Origin: Bacteroidales bacterium
GTDB lineage: Bacteria > Bacteroidota > Bacteroidia > Bacteroidales > UBA932
Assembly (NCBI GenBank): GCA_016293535.1
Contig: JAEDEB010000011.1
Coordinates: forward strand, 1-47,865
Reading direction: 5' to 3'
Length of the DNA stretch: 47,865 nt
Below are positions 37,917 to 44,954 of the stretch, one piece after another; positions within the stretch are counted from its first letter, which is position 1, and every line of letters starts with the position of its first letter. The notes under the pieces are model-generated. The model was given only the letters and a program-made list of their open reading frames with translations, made no database searches and had not been told where the DNA came from. A program made the translations under genes and the position numbers.

Positions 37917-39835
37917 GAATCTTTAGATATTTTCTGACCGTGGCAGCCCTTCTTTCGGCTGTCTGCTGCAACCCGGCAAACGGTGCTCTCGGTGGAGACA
38001 ACACCCCTGCCGCCCCTGCCGTACCTGGCGGGGTAAAATGTGTTAATGTTAGCGATAATTCTCTCAGTTTCAGCTGGGAATCGGTTGAGGGTGCTGACAG
38101 TTACGTGTGCAAGCTCCTCGAGGGAATGACACTCGTTGCCAATCTTACAGTAGGGGAGACCTCCGCAGAATTCACGGATTTGAAGCCGTCCACCGCTTAC
38201 AGCTTTGCGGTAAAGTCCTCAGGCAAGGGAGGCATGTCTGCTTACTCCCCGAATGTGGAGGCGAAGACGACGGCATCCGGTCAGGAAGGTCCCGTTGTGG
38301 ATCCGGACCCCGTCGTACCTGAACCGGACCCTATCACTGACGTATATTCGTCGATGATGATTCCTGCAGCGGAAGAGGCTGACGGACTGACGCGTGCATT
38401 CCCCGGTGCCGAGGGCGGTGCAATGTTCATCACCGGCGGCCGCGGGGGCAAGGTCCTCCACGTGACCACACTCGAGGACGGCAGCGGAGAAGGCACTCTC
38501 AGGTGGGCGGTATCACAGAAGTATGCGAGGACTGTGGTTTTCGACGTTGCCGGTACGATAACCCTGAAATCCCCGCTCGAAATCAAGTACGATGACCTTA
38601 CCGTCGCAGGCCAGACCGCGCCGGGCGACGGAATATGCATAAAGGGACGCTATACGCGGATCAGCGCTTCCAATGTAATCATCCGTTTCATCCGTTTCCG
38701 TCTTGGTGACGAGGATTCGGGCGCCAGCGACAGTGACGATGCAATCTGGGGTCGCTACTGCAAGAATATATTGATAGACCATTGCTCGATGAGCTGGTGC
38801 ATCGACGAATGCGCATCCTTCTATGCGAACAGCAATTTCACGATGCAATGGTGCGTGATTTCCGAAAGTATGCGCAGCAGCGTCCACAGCAAGGGCGACC
38901 ACGGCTACGGCGGTATCTGGGGCGGCAGCAATGCCAGTTTCCACCACAATCTCCTGGCTCATCACGACAGCCGCAATCCGCGTTTCGACCATCCGCATAT
39001 CTACGAGAACCACAATACCGTGCCTAATCGCGGGGTTATCGACTATCGCAACAACGTTGTTTACAACTGGGGAAGCAACAGTTCATACGGCGGCGAGGGC
39101 TACGGATCCGGCAAGGGCGTGGGCATCAACATGGTCGGCAACTGCTACAAACCGGGACCTTCATCCACGGACAGGAAGTATTTCATGGACTCGTACGCAG
39201 TGTATGCAAAGTGCTCTGACTGCGGAACGAACATAGACGAGGGCTATCCTCTGCTCTATATGAGCGACAATCTCCACACGAAATACTCTGACATCAGCGC
39301 AGACAATGCCTCGGGAATTTACTGGCACAACGGCGAGGGACATAAGAACTACGGGGTGACCTCGCCTTCCCAGTTTGCCGTGACGGGCTCTGACGGTACG
39401 GTGTGCTCCGTGACCACCCATCCGTCCTCCTCGGTGCTTGAGAAGGTCTGCGGGGGAGCCGGTGCATCGCTCCGCCGCGACAAGGTCGACGAGAGGGTTG
39501 CTTCAGATGCGCTCAAAGGTACAGGAAAGCTCATAGACTGTGTGACTCCGAGGGACGGAAAGGTCAGTGTGAATGATCTCTACGGATATACCTGGCCAAA
39601 TCTGAGAGCGAGCGAGGAGGAGAAGACCATAGCCTCGACCGACAGCGATTCCGACGGCATACCTGACTATTATGAGACGCTTTTCGGACTTGACCCCAAA
39701 GACCCATCCGACGGACAGGCCGTAAGCATTGACAAGGCGCGCAGGTACACGAACTTCGAGCTCTATCTCCATTATCTTGTGAGAGAGGTGGTTGCAGCCG
39801 GAAACGAGGGCGGAACATACACGAAAATCCAATAA
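37913..39835 (+). CDS. PL1-type pectate lyase lipoprotein with FN3 domain
   Basis: 640 aa. Lipobox ends at Cys18 (SAVC). A fibronectin type III domain (about 35-125) and a Pro/Asp linker (about 130-145) precede a parallel beta-helix lyase domain (about 155-500). Lyase-like blocks include AFPGAEGGAMFITGGRGG, TLRWAV, VAGQTAPGDGICIKG, IDHCSMSWCIDE and the Arg-rich SRNPRFDHPHIYENH. The tail has an acidic SDSDGIPDYYETLFG repeat, probably Ca2+ binding. It cuts de-esterified homogalacturonan by beta-elimination on the cell surface. The ATGA overlap with the GH28-GH105 gene indicates co-translation. Confidence 0.88.
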   Translation: MRIFRYFLTVAALLSAVCCNPANGALGGDNTPAAPAVPGGVKCVNVSDNSLSFSWESVEGADSYVCKLLEGMTLVANLTVGETSAEFTDLKPSTAYSFAVKSSGKGGMSAYSPNVEAKTTASGQEGPVVDPDPVVPEPDPITDVYSSMMIPAAEEADGLTRAFPGAEGGAMFITGGRGGKVLHVTTLEDGSGEGTLRWAVSQKYARTVVFDVAGTITLKSPLEIKYDDLTVAGQTAPGDGICIKGRYTRISASNVIIRFIRFRLGDEDSGASDSDDAIWGRYCKNILIDHCSMSWCIDECASFYANSNFTMQWCVISESMRSSVHSKGDHGYGGIWGGSNASFHHNLLAHHDSRNPRFDHPHIYENHNTVPNRGVIDYRNNVVYNWGSNSSYGGEGYGSGKGVGINMVGNCYKPGPSSTDRKYFMDSYAVYAKCSDCGTNIDEGYPLLYMSDNLHTKYSDISADNASGIYWHNGEGHKNYGVTSPSQFAVTGSDGTVCSVTTHPSSSVLEKVCGGAGASLRRDKVDERVASDALKGTGKLIDCVTPRDGKVSVNDLYGYTWPNLRASEEEKTIASTDSDSDGIPDYYETLFGLDPKDPSDGQAVSIDKARRYTNFELYLHYLVREVVAAGNEGGTYTKIQ

Positions 39836-39875
39836 ATACAAACTATTATAATTAACAACACTAAGCACAATCTCT

Positions 39876-42800
39876 ATGAGTACGATTGCTAAGAAAACCG
39901 CCCTTGTGGTTCTGGGTGTTCTCGCAGCTGTAGCTGTCAATGCCCAGACCGTCAAAGGAACGGTTAAGGATTCGGCAGGAGAACCTGTGATGGGTGCCTT
40001 TGTCGTAGTACAGGGCACTTCCAACGGAGTCTCCACCGGTCTCGATGGTGATTATGCCATCGATGTGAAGGACGCGGCCAACGCTGTTCTCGAGATTTCC
40101 ATGATTGGTCTCAAGACTGCAGTGGTGCCGGTCAGCGGACGCGCCGTCGTGGACGTTGTCCTTGAGGAAGACACCAACATGCTCGAGGAAACGGTCGTCG
40201 TCGGATATGCAGTAGTGAAGAGACGTGACCTCCTCGGTTCAGTTTCTTCCGTCAGCAGTGACAAGATTTCGGAACAGCCTGTGACCACGGTCAGCCAGGC
40301 CCTTTCCGGAAAGATGGCCGGAGTCTCGGTAACCACTTCCGAGGGTGACCCGGATGCCGACATCAAGATCCGTGTCCGCGGAGGCGGTTCCATCACCCAG
40401 GACAACTCACCTCTCTACATTGTGGATGGTTTCCCTGTAGAGTCCATCAATGACATTTCCTCTTCGGAAATCGCTTCCATAGACGTTCTCAAGGATGCCT
40501 TCTCTACCGCGATATATGGTTCCAGAGGTGCCAACGGCGTTGTCATCGTCACCACCAAGAGTGCCGAGAAAGGCCGCAAGGTGTCAGTGAAACTCAATGC
40601 CTACGGCGGATTCAAGAAGATGGCCAACAGCGGTGCCATCAAGGCTATGGACGCCGAGAACTATGTGAAGTTCCAGTATGAGCTCGCAAAGGTTCGCGAC
40701 AATGTCTCCACCAACTATGCACCTTACTTCGGAAGTTTCGAAGATATAGACCTCTATTCGGGTCTCGCGGTGAATGACTGGGTGGATATGGTATTCGGCA
40801 ATACAGGAAGCAACTGGAACGTCGATTTCGCGGTCAGCGGACACAGTGACAACGTCAACTGGACCCTGGGTTATGCCCACCTCGGCGACAATGCCATAAT
40901 GACCGGCTCGAACTACAGCCGCGACAACCTCAGCTTCAAGAGCAACTTCAAGACTTCGAAGACCACGAGCATCGACCTGAACGTCCGTTATTCCAGGACC
41001 AACGTCAGGGGCGCCGGAGCGAACTCGTTCAACGATTCCGGTACAAACTCCGGAAACGGCCGTCTCAAGCACGCAGTATGTTATGCACCTATACCTGTGA
41101 AGACTACGGTCCAGAACATCGACGAAGAGGCTGACTACGGCGACAACGCCCCACCTCTTCTCTCCGTTGCGGACAACGACTCCAGGAAGATACGCAACAC
41201 CTGGAACGCCAATGCGGCATTCAACTGGGAAATCGTCAAGAACCTCCGGCTCAAGATCGACGGCGGTATCGAGGACTACAGCCAGAAGGAGGAGCGTTTC
41301 TACGGTATTACAACCTACTATGCAGGCAATACCAGTTCGTATCCGGACACTCCATCCAACCTCCACTCCGAGTTGAGCAGGAGAAGGCTCCGCAATACCA
41401 ATACCCTCAACTACGACTTCGCCGAGGTCCTGAACAACGGGGACCACAACCTAAACATTCTCGTCGGCGAGGAGCTAACCTGGACCAAGAGCAGCAAACT
41501 CACCTCAATGCTTGAGAACTTCCCTACCTTCTACGATGCGCAGATGGCCTGGAACTTCCTCAGCTCGGGTACTGCACTCTACACTTCCAACTACTACAGT
41601 CCTGATGACGTCCTTCTTTCATTCTTCGGACGTGTCAACTATGACTACAAGCACAGATATTCCATCGGAGCAACCTTCCGTGCGGACGGTTCCTCAAAGT
41701 TCGGCAAGTCCAACAGATGGGGTTACTTCCCTTCAGCCGCAGCATCCTGGACCATCTCCAATGAGGAATGGATGAAGGGCGCTTCCGGCTGGCTCGATCA
41801 GCTCAAGCTCCGCTACAGTTTCGGTACCGCCGGTAACAACAACATCCCTGCGGGCCAGATCAACAAGGAGTTCAGCGCAACTGCCACTCCTTGGCTCAGC
41901 AGCAGCAACTCATACTGGTCTGCAGGCAAGATTCTGAACAATCCTGACCTCAAGTGGGAGACTACCTATACCCATAACATCGGTCTCGACTTCAGCTTCC
42001 TCAAGGGCCGGATCAGCGGTAGCATCGAGGTTTACCAGAACGATACCAAGGACCTGCTCATCCTTTTCCCTATCGCCGGAACCGGATATGACAGCCAGTA
42101 CAGGAACATAGGTTCAACCCGCAACCGCGGTGCCGAGCTCACCCTCTCGCTGCCTATCATACAGAAGAAGGATTACAGCCTCGCCATCAGCGGAAACATC
42201 GCGTACAACCGCAATACCATCACCAGCCTCGGCGGTCTGGAGGCAATCACCGGCAAGTCGGTTCAGTCCTACTGGGCTTCGACTGAAATCGGCGACGACT
42301 ACCGCGTCGAAGTAGGCCAGCCTCTGGGCAATATGTACGGATATATCTGCGACGGCCGCTATGAGGTGAGCGACTTCGACTATGTCAATGACAAATGGGT
42401 TCTCAAGGAGGGCGTGGCTGATGCTTCCGCCATTATCGGAGCACAGTACCTCAGGCCGGGTGCGCTCAAGCTCAAGGCTGACGAGGACGGCCAGATCAGA
42501 AAGCACATCATAGGAAACGCAACTCCGGATTTCCAGGGCGGTTTCGCTCTCAATGCCTACATCAAGGGCGTGGACATCAGCGCCAACTTCACATATATGA
42601 TAGGCAATGACGTCTACAATGCGAACAGGGTGGAATTCACTTCTTCACGTAAATTCTACAACCGTAACCTTCTCGAGTGCATGAGCGTGGACAAGCGCTG
42701 GACCAACATCGACTGGGAAACGGGAGAACTCGTCAACGACCCTGACAAACTTGCGGAAATGAATGCCGGCACCACCATGTGGTCCCCTTGCATAGGCAAC

Positions 42801-43076
42801 GCGGTATTCTCCGACTGGGCTGTCGAGGACGGTTCCTTCCTCCGTCTGCAGAGCGCAACCATAGGTTACACCCTGCCGGAGAAACTCACCGAGAAGGCCT
42901 TCATCCGCAAGCTCCGCTTTTATGTGACAGGCACAAACCTCTTCTGCCTGACCAAGTACAGCGGCTACGACCCTGAGGTGGACACCAGAAGATCCACTCC
43001 TCTGACTCCGGGTGTTGACTACTCCGCATATCCTAAGAGCATAGGCTGCGTATTCGGACTCAATCTCACATTCTAA
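39876..43076 (+). CDS. SusC/RagA family TonB-dependent transporter
   Basis: 1066 aa. SPI signal (AVNAQ), a carboxypeptidase-regulatory-like N-terminal domain (GTVKDSAGEPVMGAFVVV), a TonB box region near EETVVVGY, the plug domain with LSGKMAGVSV and SPLYIVDGFPV, and a 22-strand barrel ending in LTF. It imports oligosaccharides through the outer membrane, powered by TonB. It pairs with the SusD gene 12 bp downstream. Given the neighbours, pectic oligosaccharides are the likely cargo. Confidence 0.96.
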   Translation: MSTIAKKTALVVLGVLAAVAVNAQTVKGTVKDSAGEPVMGAFVVVQGTSNGVSTGLDGDYAIDVKDAANAVLEISMIGLKTAVVPVSGRAVVDVVLEEDTNMLEETVVVGYAVVKRRDLLGSVSSVSSDKISEQPVTTVSQALSGKMAGVSVTTSEGDPDADIKIRVRGGGSITQDNSPLYIVDGFPVESINDISSSEIASIDVLKDAFSTAIYGSRGANGVVIVTTKSAEKGRKVSVKLNAYGGFKKMANSGAIKAMDAENYVKFQYELAKVRDNVSTNYAPYFGSFEDIDLYSGLAVNDWVDMVFGNTGSNWNVDFAVSGHSDNVNWTLGYAHLGDNAIMTGSNYSRDNLSFKSNFKTSKTTSIDLNVRYSRTNVRGAGANSFNDSGTNSGNGRLKHAVCYAPIPVKTTVQNIDEEADYGDNAPPLLSVADNDSRKIRNTWNANAAFNWEIVKNLRLKIDGGIEDYSQKEERFYGITTYYAGNTSSYPDTPSNLHSELSRRRLRNTNTLNYDFAEVLNNGDHNLNILVGEELTWTKSSKLTSMLENFPTFYDAQMAWNFLSSGTALYTSNYYSPDDVLLSFFGRVNYDYKHRYSIGATFRADGSSKFGKSNRWGYFPSAAASWTISNEEWMKGASGWLDQLKLRYSFGTAGNNNIPAGQINKEFSATATPWLSSSNSYWSAGKILNNPDLKWETTYTHNIGLDFSFLKGRISGSIEVYQNDTKDLLILFPIAGTGYDSQYRNIGSTRNRGAELTLSLPIIQKKDYSLAISGNIAYNRNTITSLGGLEAITGKSVQSYWASTEIGDDYRVEVGQPLGNMYGYICDGRYEVSDFDYVNDKWVLKEGVADASAIIGAQYLRPGALKLKADEDGQIRKHIIGNATPDFQGGFALNAYIKGVDISANFTYMIGNDVYNANRVEFTSSRKFYNRNLLECMSVDKRWTNIDWETGELVNDPDKLAEMNAGTTMWSPCIGNAVFSDWAVEDGSFLRLQSATIGYTLPEKLTEKAFIRKLRFYVTGTNLFCLTKYSGYDPEVDTRRSTPLTPGVDYSAYPKSIGCVFGLNLTF

Positions 43077-43088
43077 ACTGCAGACAAG

Positions 43089-44933
43089 ATGAAAAAGACG
43101 ATATCACTTATTCTGGGAGCTGCAGCGGCAGTGTCTATGATTTACTCCTGCACCCCTGTACTCGAGCAGGAGTCTCCTTCGACCTTCGATGAAAGTGTCG
43201 TATACTCCAACTACTCCCTCGCGGAGGGTACCATTTTCGGTATCTGCCAGGTTTTCGGCGAAACCAACAACTACCGTGGACGTTTCCTTCCTTGGTACGG
43301 TTTCAATACCGATATCGAGTGGTACAACGGCTTCGGTTCCAGCTCCAAGCCTTATGACGGCAAGAACGAGATTGCATCCTACGGCATAACTACCAACAAC
43401 AGCCAGATGAATCTCGACAATGGTCCTTTCAATATGATGTACTCCGCCATCGAGAGGGCCAACCTCACAATCGAAGGCTTGCGCAAGTACGGCAATATCG
43501 AGAGCAACCGCGACATGGCCCATCTGCTCGGTGAGGCCCTTACCCTCAGGGCTATGATCTACTATGACCTTACCAAGGCCTGGGGTGATGTTCCGGCACG
43601 TTTCAGCCCGGTTTCAAGCGACAATATGTATGTTGCCAAGAGCAGCCGCGACGTCATCTTCAAGCAGATACTTGCAGACCTTGACGAGGCCATAGCTTAT
43701 CTCTATGAGCCGCTCGAGTCCAACATCACTTCACGCACGGACCGCGTAAACAAGCTCTTCGCCCAGGGCCTCTATGCAAGGATAGCCCTCTCCGCAGCCG
43801 GTTACGCGCTCCGTCCCGATGACGGTGCCGTGGGTACCGGTGACGGCGGCAGCATACGTCTAAGCAGCGATCCTGAACTTTCTCAGGCAGTGCTCTATCC
43901 AAAGGCTCTTGCTCATCTCAAAAATGCCATAGCATCAGGCAAGGCAAGCCTTGTTCCCGATTATGAGACCCTCTGGAGGAATTTCAACAGCTTCGACCTC
44001 GCCGCCGGCAAGGAGGTGCTCTACTGCATTCCTTTCAGCGACGGCCGCGGAAGATGGAACTATACCTTCGCAATCAAGAATGAGGGCGCCAACATCAACG
44101 GCTTTTCCTTCTCTCAGGGAGGAGTGGTAGGACCTCTGCCTACAATGTGGTTCAAGTATGATTCCGAAGACCTGCGTCGTGACATCACCTGCGTCAACTA
44201 CGGTTGGGAAAAGACCGGGGACATCACTCCTGCAGGAATTGCGAGGTGGTATTTCGGAAAGTATCGTTTTGAGTGGATGGACAACAATCCTTACGGCGGC
44301 GGCAATGACGACGGCATCAAGCCAATAGTGATGCGCTGGTCCGATGTCCTGCTCATGGCTGCTGAAATCGAGAACGCCATCGAAGGTCCTGACGCTGCTG
44401 CGAAGGGCTGGCTGAAGGAAGTCCGTTCCCGTGCATTCAAGGGCAATGAGGCAAAGGCTGAGGCCTATGTCGATGCACTCGGTACCAAGGAAGCCTTCTT
44501 CGAGGCTGTGGTCGAGGAGCGTGCTCTCGAGTTCTGCGGCGAGTTCCTCCGCAAGGCTGACCTCATCCGCTGGAACAGGCTCTCCGGCAATATCGAGAAG
44601 GCAAAGCAGGATATGTATGACCTTAGGGACCGCGTAGGTGCCTACGATTACCTCAAGGGTGACATCTGGTACAAGCTCAACGACGATGAGGAGTCAATCT
44701 CCATCTGGGGTCTCGACCCTGCGGAGCAGACCGCTCCGGAAGGCGACGAATGGGAGCAGGTAGCAGAGTATGTCAAGTATGACGATGTCAAGAAGTCTGA
44801 CCTCTTTGAAGGAAAGATAGAGAACATCTGTCTCAACAATCCTGACCAGTATATGTTCTGGCCTGTATTCGACATTACTGTTGCCAACAGCCAGGGATAC
44901 ATCGTCAACGATTACGTCTATGCTGCTGAATAA
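43089..44933 (+). CDS. SusD/RagB family nutrient-binding lipoprotein
   Basis: 614 aa. Lipobox ends at Cys21 (IYSC). The SusD fold is seen in the TPR-like N-terminal part (RANLTIEGLRKYGN, AEALTLRAMIYYDLTKAWGDVP-like block read here as GEALTLRAMIYYDL) and the C-terminal RWSDVLLMAAEIENAI and EERALEFCGEFLRKADLIRW. It forms the lid over the SusC pore and binds the glycan. The next gene follows 21 bp later. Confidence 0.95.
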   Translation: MKKTISLILGAAAAVSMIYSCTPVLEQESPSTFDESVVYSNYSLAEGTIFGICQVFGETNNYRGRFLPWYGFNTDIEWYNGFGSSSKPYDGKNEIASYGITTNNSQMNLDNGPFNMMYSAIERANLTIEGLRKYGNIESNRDMAHLLGEALTLRAMIYYDLTKAWGDVPARFSPVSSDNMYVAKSSRDVIFKQILADLDEAIAYLYEPLESNITSRTDRVNKLFAQGLYARIALSAAGYALRPDDGAVGTGDGGSIRLSSDPELSQAVLYPKALAHLKNAIASGKASLVPDYETLWRNFNSFDLAAGKEVLYCIPFSDGRGRWNYTFAIKNEGANINGFSFSQGGVVGPLPTMWFKYDSEDLRRDITCVNYGWEKTGDITPAGIARWYFGKYRFEWMDNNPYGGGNDDGIKPIVMRWSDVLLMAAEIENAIEGPDAAAKGWLKEVRSRAFKGNEAKAEAYVDALGTKEAFFEAVVEERALEFCGEFLRKADLIRWNRLSGNIEKAKQDMYDLRDRVGAYDYLKGDIWYKLNDDEESISIWGLDPAEQTAPEGDEWEQVAEYVKYDDVKKSDLFEGKIENICLNNPDQYMFWPVFDITVANSQGYIVNDYVYAAE

Positions 44934-44954
44934 ACCAATCTTAAGGAAAGCGAT